Of a stretch of DNA of 64,000 nucleotides, positions 1-12,053 are shown piece by piece. The stretch is from Silene conica (Eukaryota; Streptophyta; Magnoliopsida; Caryophyllales; Caryophyllaceae): positions 3,310,649 through 3,374,648 of the forward strand of contig CM055312.2 of the NCBI GenBank assembly GCA_029255685.2, read 5' to 3'. Positions within the stretch are counted from its first letter, which is position 1; every line of letters starts with the position of its first letter. The translations under genes and the position numbers were made by a program. The notes below the pieces were generated by a model. The model was not told the origin of the DNA and did not search any database. It saw nothing but the letters and a program-made list of their open reading frames with translations.

Positions 1-1427
1 AGCATTCAGCTGTCACGATTTTCATTATTGTCTCATATTGAATAAATTAGATCAACTGCGCATGCACATGAATAACAATGACGATTTTACACCTTGTCTT
101 GTCTTGCCTAAGTACAGTTTTTAGGTCTTTTTCTCTCAATATGCTGATCCATAGCTAACTTTGTAAATCCATGTAAAACAACCTTAATCCCCTCTCTAAT
201 GTTCTTCTATTAACCCAAAACAACCGAGGTTTTTTCACCAATATTTAACAGCCAAAATTTAATAAATGAATCCCCTTCAATCCCTCGCATTTTCTATTTC
301 TATTCTCAATTCTTAATCCTTAATCAATACCCAATTAGTAGATCAACTAAATCCACCAAAACACAATCAAATCATCAAAATATTTATTTCCTTCAACGCA
401 AAATTCCCAATTAATCAAACCTAACATACCCAAATTAATAAAGATGCAAACTTTATGATAAAGTTACGATCTTTGCATCAAACATAACCCAAAAATTTAT
501 TTACAAAACTAAATGCACAATTAGTTTGACCACCTTATAAACACTCCATTAAACGAGTAGTAATTAGATAGATGTTCAAAATAGAAATAATAGATCAACA
601 GTGACAGAAGAAGAACAAATCAAAAAGTATACTCATAGCAAAAACAAATAAATCAGTTACCGTAAGCATCCAAAGCGTGCCCAGACATTGAATTTGAGTT
701 CTACAGTTGTCACCCAAAGCGTGCCCCAAATCAAAGTATGGGTTCAGGTGATGAATAATAGAAAATGGAGAGAAATGGAGAATGATGAATAATGGAAGAA
801 GATGTGAAGAAATGTTGTTAGTGTTGTTCTCCTTAATTGAGGTGAGAGGGAGGAAAAAGTAAGGAGAACAATTGATGGAAATAATTGTAGAGTCAAACGC
901 TGCGTTTTTAGTACAAATAAAGCAAAGTGATGTCCTTACTACTGTTCATTATGAACAGTAATAAGGCTTCCTCATATTTTTGTAAGGGGAGTAGATTATA
1001 ATTTTAAATTATTGTTAATCCGTTTTTTTTATAAATTATTTAGAACTTTATTAGTTAAACTAAAAAAACTCTTTAATGTAAAGTATGTTCGATTTATTTT
1101 CCATGACTAACATATAAAAGTAACAAAATCAAAAAACTGATGAAAGATATTTTTAATAACGGATTTTCTAAAATATTGGTGAAAGTATCTCATGATAAAA
1201 ACTCACATTTACCTAGTGAAAAATAATATAAAATGTAACTATGGGGATTCAAACACATGTTTGAATCAACACAGGTCCAATAGCCAAACCATTGAGACAA
1301 ATTGATTTCTATGCTATTTTATTGCACCAAATAATATAAAATATGTGTTATTTTATCTATTGGGCCCTCAAAAATTTGGGGCCCTGTGCGACCGCACGGC
1401 CCGCACATGGTAAGGGTCGGCCCTGTA
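1..1427. other. AT-rich intergenic DNA, no gene
   Basis: No convincing coding region is visible on either strand. A short perfect hairpin lies near 940-965 (arms tactgttca and tgaacagta). A tRNA-like stretch near 1235-1305 reads, on the minus strand, like a degenerate SINE head (a box B-like gtttgaatcccc). Near 1365-1425 there is a GC-rich piece with a gggccctgtgcg motif that looks like an old transposon end. None of these could be assigned to a complete element. Confidence 0.5.
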
Positions 1428-2360
1428 TAAGACGAGTTTCAAAATATGAGCACAAGTGATTATGAACTTAAATATACGAGCACATAAGAATACGACATAT
1501 TATGATGATGAGAATACGAGCTAATGTAAAAAGAATATAAAACACGAGCTAATTGAAACACATCTTGATCTAAAAAAAAATAAAACTAGATTTGCGAGAT
1601 GTTAAATTTGATGATATATTAAATACTTAAGATTACGAGATATAATTAAAAAAATACGAGCTATAAAATACATATACATAAGAATACGAGCTCATGTAAA
1701 AAAGAATACGAGCTTAAGAAAATCGCGAACTAAACAATACGAGAACATAAGAATGCAAGTTATTACCCAAAGAATACGAGCTAATATAAAAAGAATACGA
1801 GCTAATATTAAACGAATATGAGCTAATATAAAAAAAATACGAGTTATTAAGATAAGAATACGAGTTATTAAGATAAGAACATGGGTTATTAATATAAAAA
1901 TACGAGCTATTAAAATAAAAATATGAGCTATTAATATAAGAATACGAGTTAATGTAAAAAGAATACGAGCTTAAAAAAATCACGAACTAAAAAATATGAG
2001 CACATAATAATGCAACTTATTACCCTAAAAATACGAGCTAATATAAAAAAATACGAGTTAATATTAAAAGAATACGACCTAATATAAAAAATACAAGGTA
2101 TTAAGATAAGAATACGAGTTATTAAAATAAGAATACGAGCTATTAATATAAAAATACGAGTTATTAAGAGAAGAATACGAGCTATTAAGATAAGAATACG
2201 AACTATTAATATAAAAATACGACCTATTAATATAAGAATACGAGTTAATGTAAAAAGAATATTGACTAATAAAATAAGAATACGAGCTATTTAATATAAT
2301 AATATCAACTAAGATAAATAGTATACGAGCTAATGTACATAGAATACGAACTAATATAAA
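1428..2360. repeat. Minisatellite with 'tacgagcta' motif
   Basis: Roughly 45 imperfect copies of a 17-21 bp unit built on aatacgagctaatataaaa, with variants such as tacgagttattaagataag. The array is AT-rich and irregular in unit length. Because the unit lacks stops in one minus-strand frame it yields low-complexity Tyr/Ser/Asn reading frames, which are artefacts. A few stray units occur further on near 2650-2690. It is a simple tandem repeat of unknown function. Confidence 0.85.
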
Positions 2361-3474
2361 TTTTGGATCAAAAAGTTTATTCAACATAGTAATACATAAC
2401 AATTCTACAAATTTTGTGCAACATAGCACAAAAGTATACGTAATAATACACAACAATTTTACAAATTGTGTTATTAATACATTGACGTCTCATGTTGCAC
2501 TACAATAGTTCAATTATGCTGAAAATTCAAGTGAGGCTATTACCAAACACAAAACATAGCAATGACAAAACTTGTTAAAAAAAGTAACAAAATAATGAAA
2601 ACGATGAGTTCAATTTGTTTATTCTAAGTGAGCCTAGGGCTATATTGACTCGTATTCTTTTAACATTAACTTGTATACGAGTTATTATAAAAAATTACTT
2701 GATATTGAGGCGTAATATGTAATTGTTTTTTCAAACTATTAAATTAGAAGTACATGTTTCCGTTTCCATTGAAGTTTCAACCTCCTTCAAAATTCCATAT
2801 TGTTCCATTGATGATGATACATTTGCTGTTTCATTCGCAATTGATGATAAAAATTATATAATACTCCGTAATATTTAGTAAACTGAAAGATGGAGATATA
2901 ATAATTAAGGTGAAAATTTATTTACTGGATAATGGATGAGGATGAGAATGAGTTAGAAAAACAGGGAATAAAATTACAGAGAGGGGAAAGGGGAGAAAAA
3001 TGAGATTACTAACCTTTTTTCTCTTTCCTTTTTTTCCAAAAATAATTAAGAAAAAGACCAAAATAACCTTGGATGTACAAATGTACAATACCATTGTACA
3101 TCTGGTGGTATAGTCCAGGAACTGGTATTTAGTGGAGGTTATTGAAAAACACAAATTTTACAATAATATAAGATGGTATTACACTGTAAAACTATCAATT
3201 TTTATAGAAAGTTAGCTCGTTTAATATCAATAACTGAGTTTTTTTTTATATTACTGAAGCGTTTGCTCAAGTTTCTATACAATATATTTTGGGATGTGCT
3301 AAATCATGCGCAGTATTTTACTCAATCTCACACACTTTTCACCCTTATTCCGAATATAACCTCCTCATTTTTTATTCCCTTCAAAAATACTAGAGACAAA
3401 TAAGAGAGAAATCAAAATCCCCAAAATCAACTCCATTCTTGGCATTCTCCTCCACCCCTCCTAATTTTTGGTAT
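2361..3474. other. Intergenic DNA without recognised features
   Basis: AT-rich sequence with no supported gene or RNA on either strand. Short open frames near 2918-3154 (minus) and 3173-3403 (plus) have no recognisable domain and no coding bias. Confidence 0.4.
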
Positions 3475-4308
3475 GCTTTTATTAGGATATTGGGCCTAGC
3501 CTATACTAATTCTATCTTTCATTATAATTTATTAATTATAGGGTTTGACGATGATGTATTATAAATGCATCGTCACATATATCTTTGTAAGACACCACAA
3601 AACTCAATAATATAATTCTTATGTTATTCTCCCAATATAATCTTAACATGATATCAGAGCCTCACGCTCTTAAGGCCTAAAACGACATTCCGCTGTCCTG
3701 CCGGAGGGACTAATTAACTATGGTGCCCTCCGGCTGGATTTTAGGATGATATCTATTTTATTTTTAAAACCCAGAAAAAAAAATTCCTCTAATTTCAAGA
3801 AATCTTATTTCTTTAATCAAGGTGGTATTAAAAAAAATGGCGAGTTACGCATTTAAAAAAAAGCTGGCGAGTTACGCACTGAAAAAACTGGCGAGTTACG
3901 CACTTAAAAAAAGACAGGCGAGTTACGCCCCAAAATTTGTCTGGTGAATCATATACGCATCAAAATTTGTCTGGCGAGTCCTATACGCACACTTACCAAC
4001 CAACTTGTGAAAAGGAAGAAGATTGATGATGATAAATGTCTTGAAGGAAGATCAAGATGAGGAAACGAGACGTTTTTTTTATTGGTTATGTTTTTCTTGT
4101 ATTTCTCCAATCGTAAAGTTCGTACTACATACTGCCTTTACGATTGCGGGAGGGTATTAGGATATTGGGCCTAGCCTATACTAATTCTATCTTTCATTAG
4201 AATTTATTAATTCTAGCCTATACATCGTCACATATATCTTTGTAAGACACCACAAAACTCAATAATATAATCCTTATACTATTCTCCCAATATAATCTTA
4301 ACAGCTTT
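3475..4308 (+). mobile_element. TRIM (small LTR retrotransposon) with 5-bp target duplication
   Basis: Two similar terminal repeats, 3480-3648 (169 bp) and 4155-4303 (149 bp), begin tattaggatattgggcctag and end aatataatcttaaca. Right after the left repeat is tgatatcagagc (3649-3660), the usual plant tRNA-iMet primer binding site. A purine-rich gcgggaggg tract (polypurine tract) directly precedes the right repeat. The element is flanked by a perfect 5-bp duplication, gcttt (3475-3479 and 4304-4308). The roughly 500-bp interior has no gag or pol, so this is a terminal-repeat retrotransposon in miniature that depends on proteins in trans. The 5' end is TA instead of the canonical TG. Confidence 0.88.
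3836..3985. repeat. Tandem 'ggcgagttacgcac' repeats inside the TRIM
   Basis: Five to six imperfect units of about 25 bp, each a ggcgagttacgcac-like core followed by an A-rich spacer, lie in the interior of the TRIM between primer site and polypurine tract. The last two units drift to ctggcgaatc/ctggcgagtcctatacgcac. No reading frame is supported. Confidence 0.7.
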
Positions 4309-4654
4309 TAGATTTAACAATATAGTCTAGTTTTTAATGGTGGTCTATTTTCCAGATTATTGATATAGTGTATTGGTGATATAGAAGCATTTGATGAATC
4401 ATGTCATCATTTGACGAATCATGGAATCATGGAATCATGGCATCATGGCATCAGTTGACCCTTCTCTGGCTTGACATACCCGGACATAACCAAATCCAAT
4501 CCAAACCCTAACTGTTAAAAAATCTGTGTTTTTAAAAAAACATATCAATTAAATTGAATCAAATACGATCTTAATAAAAAAAATTACGATAAAACTACGA
4601 AATTACGTTTGATATGTGCGAACTACGATCTATAAGGCCCTGTTCTTTTGGACT

Positions 4655-4905
4655 GAAACTTAGCTGAACTGAACTGAACTGAACTTATAGGATCTGAACT
4701 GAACTGAACTGAACTTATAGGAACTGAACTGAACTTATAGGAACTGAACTGAACTGAACTTATAGGAACTTAACTGAACTGAACTTATAGGAACTGAACT
4801 GAACTGAACTGAACTTATAGGAACTGAACTGAACTTATAGGAACTGAACTGAACTGAACTTAACTTATAGAATCTGAACTGAACTTATAAAATCCGAACT
4901 TAATT
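4655..4905. repeat. gaactgaact tandem array, left arm
   Basis: Pentamer-based array (gaact)n punctuated by gaacttatagg, forming the left subterminal part of the PIF/Harbinger-like element. The same array returns in direct orientation in the right arm (5528-5750). Confidence 0.9.
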
Positions 4906-4925
4906 AACTTTATTTTAATTTAAGT

Positions 4926-5042
4926 TAACTATTATTATTATTATTATTGTTATTATTGTTGTTATTATTATTATTATTGTTATTATTGTTGTTGTTGTTG
5001 TTCTTCTTCTTCTTCTTATTATTATTATTATTATTATTATTA
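4926..5042. repeat. TTA/TTG/TTC trinucleotide microsatellite
   Basis: Compound (att)n (gtt)n (ctt)n (att)n microsatellite of about 115 bp inside the PIF/Harbinger-like element. Confidence 0.9.
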
Positions 5043-5527
5043 TGAGTGGGGAAGAGGAAAAGTCATAATAAAATAAATTGAATGTTGCATTATTGTTGTA
5101 ATAATTATTGTAATTAGTATTATTATTATTATGACATTGATAAAAAGGTAATTTAAAATATTTTCTACTTTATATATAATGGTTTGTTCATAGTTCATAC
5201 ATTATATACTACGATTACATTACGATAAAAAATAATTCACTATTACAATTTTCTCTAACCATTTATTTTCTCTAACAATGGTGATGAAGAAACTGATTAA
5301 TGGGAGAGTGACAATTGGTAAGGGTGAGGGTGATGGCGTCGTATGTTGAGTTGTTGTTTTTTGGCATTAATGAGGATGATAGTTTGACATTAATTAGAGA
5401 GTAAAAGACGGGTAAATTATTAATAAGTTATTTTTTTTTATAGATGACGTGTATCGAATAATTAAAAGAAATGTTTGTGTCGGTTGTTAAAAATAATACT
5501 CCGTATATAACTTTTCTTAATTGAGTT

Positions 5528-5752
5528 TATATGAACTGAACTTATAGGAACTGAACTGAACTGAACTTATAGGAACTGAACTGAACTGAACTGAACTGAA
5601 CTTATAGGAACTGAACTGAACTTATAGGAACTGAACTGAACTGAACTTATAGGATCTGAACTGAACTGAACTTATAGGAACTGAACTGAACTTATAGGAA
5701 CTGAACTGAACTGAACTGAACTTATAGGATCTGAAGTGAACTTAAGTTAAGT
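5528..5752. repeat. gaactgaact tandem array, right arm
   Basis: Second array of gaact pentamers with gaacttatagg punctuation, in direct orientation relative to the left array and immediately inside the right terminal inverted repeat. Confidence 0.9.
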
Positions 5753-6004
5753 GACTTGAAGTCCAAAAGAACATGGCCTAATAGTCGAATGAATAAGAGA
5801 TTGATTAGGTTTAGAGCGAGAGAAGGCTTGAAAATTAAAGTCTTTTTAGTTTTTTTATTAAGGCTAATTAAAGAAATTTTAGATAAAAAAGTGTTGGATT
5901 AAACAAATTAGTGGGTGGGATTTAGCAATTAAGTATATTTTTCCGCTTTTGACTTGGTACAAAAATAAAAAGGCAAGTAAGTAATGAGTAGCTTATTTTT
6001 CTCT

Positions 6005-6219
6005 ATGAACTAACACAAATTCTCATTTGTGACCGTGGTATCCGTCACAAGCTTGTGACGGATACCGTTTCCTCTCACAAAATACCCACTTTTTTCTCTC
6101 TCTCTGACACTATTCATGTGGTCCCCTTTCTGCACTAACTCATTTTGTATTCATTTTATCTCACAAAATATCCGCCACAAATGGTGACCCGGCACAAGCA
6201 AGACTTACTAATGAACTAA
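6005..6219 (+). mobile_element. Mutator-like MITE (family M), copy 1
   Basis: A 197-bp element (6014-6210) beginning cacaaattctcatttgtgac and ending caagcaagacttacta, flanked by a perfect 9-bp duplication atgaactaa (6005-6013, 6211-6219). A 9-bp duplication points to the Mutator superfamily. The interior repeats the word gtgacgg in both orientations, giving a hairpin (tccgtcacaagcttgtgacgga near 6050). It has no coding capacity. Other copies of the family are at 14342-14537, 21625-21815, 25241-25392 and 29750-29930. Confidence 0.85.
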
Positions 6220-7770
6220 CACATACTCGGAACGATTACACCAGGCGAAAACGATATTGATGAACAAATGGAGGACCACATGATTTAGATTGTAGGTGTA
6301 ATAATTCTGTAACGAAAAAATCTCCTATAAAATGAAACTCTATTTTGTTTGTACGTATGATTCAAACGTTACATAGGCTAATTTTGTGAATATTGACATA
6401 AATGTTGAGATTGTAATGAGATTCATGCATCCGTTGACCAATCGTGATACAAATGCCAAACATATAACATCACCCATGACACGATCATGATTTGCGATTA
6501 TGATTAACGGTTTTTCTAATGTATACCCTAAAGGCTGATGTTAATAATTTAAATACGGAAAAATTACACTATATTTTCGTTAATTATGGTAAAAATGACT
6601 TTCTGTCTGAGAATCAAATCATAATATATTGTAAATCCTTCCGCTTTTAAATTATTGTTAAAAAAAACTACCCTTCTTAGTTTTTTTATACCGAGTAGGT
6701 TCGATCCTCGGTATTAAAACTTAAGAGAGACGATCTTTTAATAAATTATTAAGAGACCATTATTTTCTACTTTTTTTATTTGTATTTTGTGACTCTTTTA
6801 TCATTAATCGAACCATATTAATTTTATACTTATTTATATAATAAATGTATACATTTTATCCTTAATAATGATTTATACCTATGAGTTCTGATTAAGGAAA
6901 CTATATGTGGTAGAGTAATGTACGGAGTATATTACTAGTGGTATAAAATCGCTAATTAAATTACTTAAATATTACTTCTAAATTAAGTATGGAATATTTC
7001 TTAATCATTTTAGACGATTTTATTATTGGAGACTTTCTCAATTTAGATAAATGGAAGACAACTTTTAATTGAAATATTTTTTTGTTTTGTGTTGACACTT
7101 AATTGGAAAATAGGACAACAAACCTTAATTTCTGATTAACAACGAACGTGCCGACCAGAAGCCAAATACCCGCATCAATCTAATTAACAATGTAATGACT
7201 CATTGACTTGCTAATTATATTGGATTGAAAAGCATATATATAAAAACGGTTTTTCTAACGTGTAGTCTAAAGGCACACATTAATAGGCTTAATATGAAAA
7301 GACCAAGTTATCGTTTTTTGAACGTGTATTCTTATATTCAAATCATACCGAGTTATATAGTTTCCTCGGAGTAAGAAATACAATATCATATAAAATATCA
7401 AGAGGGATTGGACTACTCCGAACATAATTAAGGTATTTTCATGTATTCAAAAAATTTGAAAATTCAACACTTGTTATCAGTGGAGGATCTTCTTTATCAT
7501 GGGCGGGCCAGGCCCCCTACTCTCAAAAGAAATATAAGAATTTTTTTGTAATTTAACAAAATGGCCCTCTCCCGCAATAAAATCTCAAGTAAGACCATAA
7601 TCTAGATTTTGTATCGAAAATATGGAAAAAAAAAGTAATAAAATATGGGAATATTCCCCCACTTGCCTAATGATTAATGATGATTCATTGATTCTAAAAT
7701 TAGAAAATTAATGACTATAAATAACATTCCCAAACTTGTCTAGTAATTGAGGAATCACTATTCACAATAT
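6220..7770. other. AT-rich intergenic DNA with MITE ends
   Basis: No gene seen. Two direct-orientation matches to the left end of the 13037 MITE occur near 6507-6560 (aacggtttttctaatgtat) and 7248-7305 (aacggtttttctaacgtgt). Near 6693-6715 a tRNA T-arm-like hairpin (ccgagtaggttcgatcctcgg) may be a SINE relic. Confidence 0.4.
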
Positions 7771-7973
7771 ACTAGTGTAACACCCGTGAAAAATCACGGG
7801 GTTGCGTACACTTACTTCTAAAGATGACATATATAAATTTTACTTATTATTTAGATAAATAAGCTATTTATTCGAATATTCGTAGTTTTTAAAAATAAAA
7901 AAGAAATAATATAATATTATTGTATATATTAAAATATATATACGGAAATTATAACATTCAAGTTTGAGAACTT

Positions 7974-10810
7974 TAAGCTGTAACACCCCGTAATTTCCAA
8001 GTCATTATATATTATTAAAATCTTATTTTAGTAATAATAATGTTCCACAATAAATAAAATTCCATTTAAAATCTATCGTTTTTTACTATGATATTAATAT
8101 GTCCGTCCTAAAGTTATACTTCTTAAACTTGTGAAACGCTACTCTGTCCTTGTTACTAATTTTAAGATATTTTAAAGGCATATCTAGCTTTTTCTTATAA
8201 AATAAAAGTTGTAGATCTTTTCCTTAGCTTTCCAACGCCACCGAAAACACGTCAATACGAGTTCTGTAGAGGAAATTATGTCGAAAATACGAAAGGTTGT
8301 CACGGACCATCCGCAAACGAGACCCACGCTCGTTGCTTACTCTTTACTCTTTTCCACATGTCCTTTGGGACACTTGGCTAAGTATAGAACTTTGCCTTGC
8401 TGCCCAAGGTCATTCCTTCTTCATTCCTTTACTTATTTTTTTCAGCTAAGAACACAAAACTCAAAACAAGAAGAACACCATTGTTGTGCACCTCAACCGT
8501 AAAACGGTCGTAAAATCTTCGTTTCTTATCCGTTTTCGACGATTTTCGCGCCTATCTCTTCCTCTCCTCGTCCTCCATCTTTCTAGATAATAAAATTATA
8601 ATATTTCTTCCTTATAGTCCTCTGGTCGTGGCCTTTAAGGCACGGTTCTCTTAGCTAACCTCGTTTATTTGTGTGTAGCTAGTTCGGTTGTCCAAACCGG
8701 AGTGGCTTTAAGTTCAAATCATGCTTATTGAAGAGTTATAAGGTAACGGTGATGAGTTACTCGACTTTATCGTCTTTGTTTGCATGACTATATGCTAGTA
8801 ATGTTTAGTATACTAGGATTGTTTTTGATTAAATAGTGGCATGATTAGGTTAATAAATCATATGTTTGGATGAATTTTGTCATGCATGGTTGGGTTGGAT
8901 GAGATTTTAATTGTGGAGATTCATTAAGGGTTGTTTTGTGAAATGAGGTTATGATCATTGAGTGGTTAGTTTGATGGTCTTTCAAGTTCATAGTGTTTTG
9001 TTTACAATGGTTAATTCATGAGGTTTCAGCACCTTGACAAATCTGTCCATTGTCTTGTACAATTTATTTCGACATCTTAGAGTATCCGCCTTTGAAAATG
9101 TTGAAAAGAAACCCATGTTTATTTTGAATGTAGTGTTTACCTCTGAAATTTCGTAATTTTATTGCATGTCGTTTGTTCACAATAAATTATTTACTAACAC
9201 TGCGCTGAAATACTCGCAGAATGGACAGTAGCTCAAAGATTGTTTCGAAAACCATTTTTATACTTTGAAAATATTCTGGTCCTTTTCAATAATTAAACTT
9301 TGAAGAGTTTAGATGATGATAGGAGTTTGTTTTGCCCCAAAATGATTTGTTAAACCTGTTTTATGAAGCAATACATTTTGTGTGATAGTTTCTGACACAC
9401 TGTAAAGATCAGTCAATAACCCCCTGTTAAGTTCGTATTTTGAAAATCTTTATTTGACAAATAATGTAGACAAAAGTCTTATTATTCCGACCCAATTGGC
9501 CTTGTATCAATTTTATTTGAATTAATTATGAATTTTACGGCAGAGGACAGTTGTGATGTGAAATGCGTTTAGATCTTTTGTTCCATAATTCAATCCCGTG
9601 TGTTCTCTTTTGGCATGGAACGGATATAAGTGTTGTATTAATCATCTTTTATTGGCTCATGTATGTTTGAATGAGTGGGTTAACGGTTATGTTATCCTAA
9701 GTTTGTGTAGGTGACGGTTATGTCATCCTAAAATTGTGTTGGCGACGGTTATGTTGCCTTGACATGTGAATAGATAGCGGTGGTACAATTTGTGTATCAC
9801 TGTAATGAACTAACGCCACCCATGCAATGGGAATTTATCTATGTTCGTGATTGGTCGGAGGCAGTGGTTATATGCTCCGGTCCCCGTGTGTCGTTCGGTG
9901 TAAGGCATTACATCGAGAGGTCTGGCCAGGTCTTAGGCATATAGGCAGTGGTTATACGCTATACATAGTATTCGGAGGCAGTGGTTATACGCTCCGTAGC
10001 TGGAGGCAGTGGTTATACGCTCCAGTAGCCAGAGGCAGTGGTTATACGCTCTGGTACGTCAGAGGCAGTGGTTATACGCTTTGACGGCGTTCATTCTATT
10101 CATGCATTCGGAGGCAGTGGTTATACACTCCGTAACTGGAGGCAGTGGTTATACGCTCCAGTAGCCAGAGACAGTGGTTATACGCTCTGGTACGTCAGAG
10201 GCAGTGGTTATACGCTCTGACTATGTGTATTCTTTGCTTGGATGTTTCCTTGATTTTGATACTATCTCATATGTTGGCTTTAATTCTGTTATACATGTTG
10301 ATTCATGCTGTTTTCACATGTTTTTGACTTATCGCCCACGCATTGATCATGTTGTTCATGTTTGGTAATATATATGATTGTTTATGAAATTATATACATG
10401 TTTATATGTATAAGATGTTTAGTATTACCGTTTACATGTTTTCTGACGTAAAGTGGCTGGGAGAACCCTGAGTTACTCCCCACTGACTGTGGCGTTCATG
10501 TTTCATGAATGTAGGTTGGTGCTGTTTGGGGAAGACATGTGGCTAGCGAGCATTGTTGATAATTCGACAATTACCCTGACGCTTAGTTTGGGTTTAATTC
10601 ATGTTGTTATCGTGGGATACCTTATCCCTCGTCTATTTAAGTTATTTTGTATAATTTATAATTTCTCATTAGTTTTTCGTCTTCCGCATGTTGTTTTGAT
10701 ATTCCGCGAAAAAGTTTTAATAAATATGTCGAAAAGTTTTTAAAAGTATCGTATTTCCGCTGCAAATAACTTGTTTATTTTTATGCTAAATCGCGGGGTG
10801 CCACATAAGC
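7974..10810. mobile_element. Solo LTR, 2827 bp, with taagc target duplication
   Basis: The sequence 7979-10805 starts tgtaacaccccg and ends cggggtgccaca, so it has TG...CA ends with a short inverted terminal match. It is flanked by a perfect 5-bp duplication taagc (7974-7978, 10806-10810). There is no second LTR, primer site or gag/pol, so it is the product of LTR-LTR recombination. A length of 2.8 kb suggests a large Ty3/gypsy-type LTR; the family could not be named. Short frames at 8278-8502 and 9851-10743 are not genes. Confidence 0.83.
9858..10222. repeat. 'ggcagtggttatacgct' tandem repeats in solo LTR
   Basis: About ten units of 27-36 bp sharing gaggcagtggttatacgct with variable flanking triplets (tccgtagct, tccagtagc, ctggtacgt). 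All three forward frames are partly open and translate to repeated GSGYTL or WLYAPVA peptides, which I treat as a by-product of the repeat. It sits in the middle of the solo LTR. Confidence 0.85.
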
Positions 10811-11914
10811 CATGTAAGTACACATAATAATGTTAATAAGAGTAACAATTGTAAGACATGTTTAAAATGAAACAATTAAGACATAGTTAAAAAAGGAAAA
10901 TTATAACATAGTTAAGTAATTTAAGATATTTAAATTATATGAAAAAATCAAAACTAAGATAATTAAGTTTTATATATTACAAAAAATGAAAATAATATAA
11001 AAATCGATTCTAACAATTTTTTTCATAATGAACATGTAAATAAACCAATAAAACAAAATAATAGATTTTTGATCGTCCTTAGAGGTCCGTGAAAATGATA
11101 ACAACCCAATAAATTGGTTTTTTTTATAAAATATCCAGCCCAACCCATTATTATACGGTAATGAACATTACTTGAGAATGGTTATAACAATGAGGTATCC
11201 ATTTTACAAACCTCGGCAATCGCTGCCATATATACGGTTTTAATAGATATTATAAAAATATTTTTTTAAGTTACCTTTCAAAGATTAATAAAATTAGAAA
11301 ATCTAATTATCTTTAGCCATAAAATAAAAAAATTTTGTTACAACCCTAATCGTTTTTTATATTCCTATTATAGAAAGCACTTATTTTTTAAAATATCTTC
11401 CCAAAACTAATGATTTGTATACGGTTTTAATAGAGATCGATGACCTATATTTTTTTAAATTATCTTTCCAAAATTAATAAAATTATAAAATCTAATTATC
11501 TTTAGCCATAAAATAAAATCATTTTGTTACACGGTTTTATCTTTAAGTAGAATAAAAATAGTTACTAATGTAAAAGCATCAATTAATATTGAAAAATTTA
11601 GAATAAAATCTTACTGTAAATTGATTTTGAATCATTCTTTGGAATAATATTTTTGTTAACCACCAATGTAACCGTGAAGAATAAAATTTAGAATAAAATC
11701 TTTTTGTAAATTGATTTTAAATCATTCTTTGTAATAATATTTTTGTTAATATTTAGAATAATATTTTTGTTAATCTGAGTTGGCAAGTTTCAAAGCTTTT
11801 TGATTGGTTGACGAAAAATTGGTTTGTGAGGGTGTATGTGAGAGCTTGAAAGGGTGAATGCTGAAACGATATTGCGCCACGTAGACAAAATTACATTTTT
11901 CTTTTATAGTAATA

Positions 11915-12038
11915 TTATTATTTTTTTATTTAAAGGAGCGCGCACTTAGTCGCATTACAATAGGGGGAGGGGGGTTCGATCCTGGGACCTATTGTCCACA
12001 ATACCTCCGTCTTAACCACTAGACTAAGACATCTTCGG
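11915..12038 (-). mobile_element. tRNA-derived SINE (minus strand)
   Basis: On the minus strand a 124-bp element opens with a box A-like tagtctagtgg and has a box B-like ggatcgaaccc about 40 bp further on, then ends in an A-rich tail (taaataaaaaaa, seen as T-rich at 11919-11932 on the plus strand). It is flanked by an 11-bp direct repeat ttatagtaata (11904-11914, 12039-12049), a target-site duplication of the size left by LINE-mobilised SINEs. It split the terminal 15 bp of the Helitron from the rest, so it is younger than the Helitron. Confidence 0.78.
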
Positions 12039-12053
12039 TTATAGTAATAATGA

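Larger units (their letters stand above)
4633..5781. mobile_element. PIF/Harbinger (Tourist)-like element with TAA target duplication
   Basis: Terminal inverted repeats match at 18 of 19 positions: ggccctgttcttttggact at 4636-4654 and the reverse complement of ggccatgttcttttggact at 5760-5778. The element is flanked by TAA on both sides (4633-4635, 5779-5781). A 3-bp TAA/TTA duplication and a GGCC-like end are typical of PIF/Harbinger elements and their Tourist MITEs. No transposase frame is visible, so the 1143-bp element is non-autonomous. Most of it is arrays of gaactgaact/gaacttatagg plus a trinucleotide tract. A related longer element lies at 40246-42251. Confidence 0.8.
7772..12053 (-). 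mobile_element. Helitron (minus strand) with nested insertions
   Basis: Read on the minus strand the element begins TCATTATTACTATAA (at 12053) and ends with a GC-rich hairpin (cccgtgatttttcacggg) followed by tgttacaCTAG (ending at 7772). It sits between A (7771) and T (12054), as expected for Helitron insertion with no target duplication. It carries a nested solo LTR (7979-10805) and a nested SINE (11915-12038) close to its 5' end. Without these it is about 1.3 kb with no Rep-helicase frame, so non-autonomous. The same hairpin plus CTAG/CTAA end recurs at 26847, 28097 and 35898. Confidence 0.8.

Noticed and set aside
1714-2456. Minus-strand Tyr/Ser/Asn-rich frames
   Set aside because: They are translations of the tacgag minisatellite and have no start context or domain.
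9851-10327. Overlapping plus-strand frames translating to repeated GSGYTL and WLYAPVA peptides
   Set aside because: They occur in several frames of the same minisatellite inside a solo LTR; a tandem repeat with few stops explains them.
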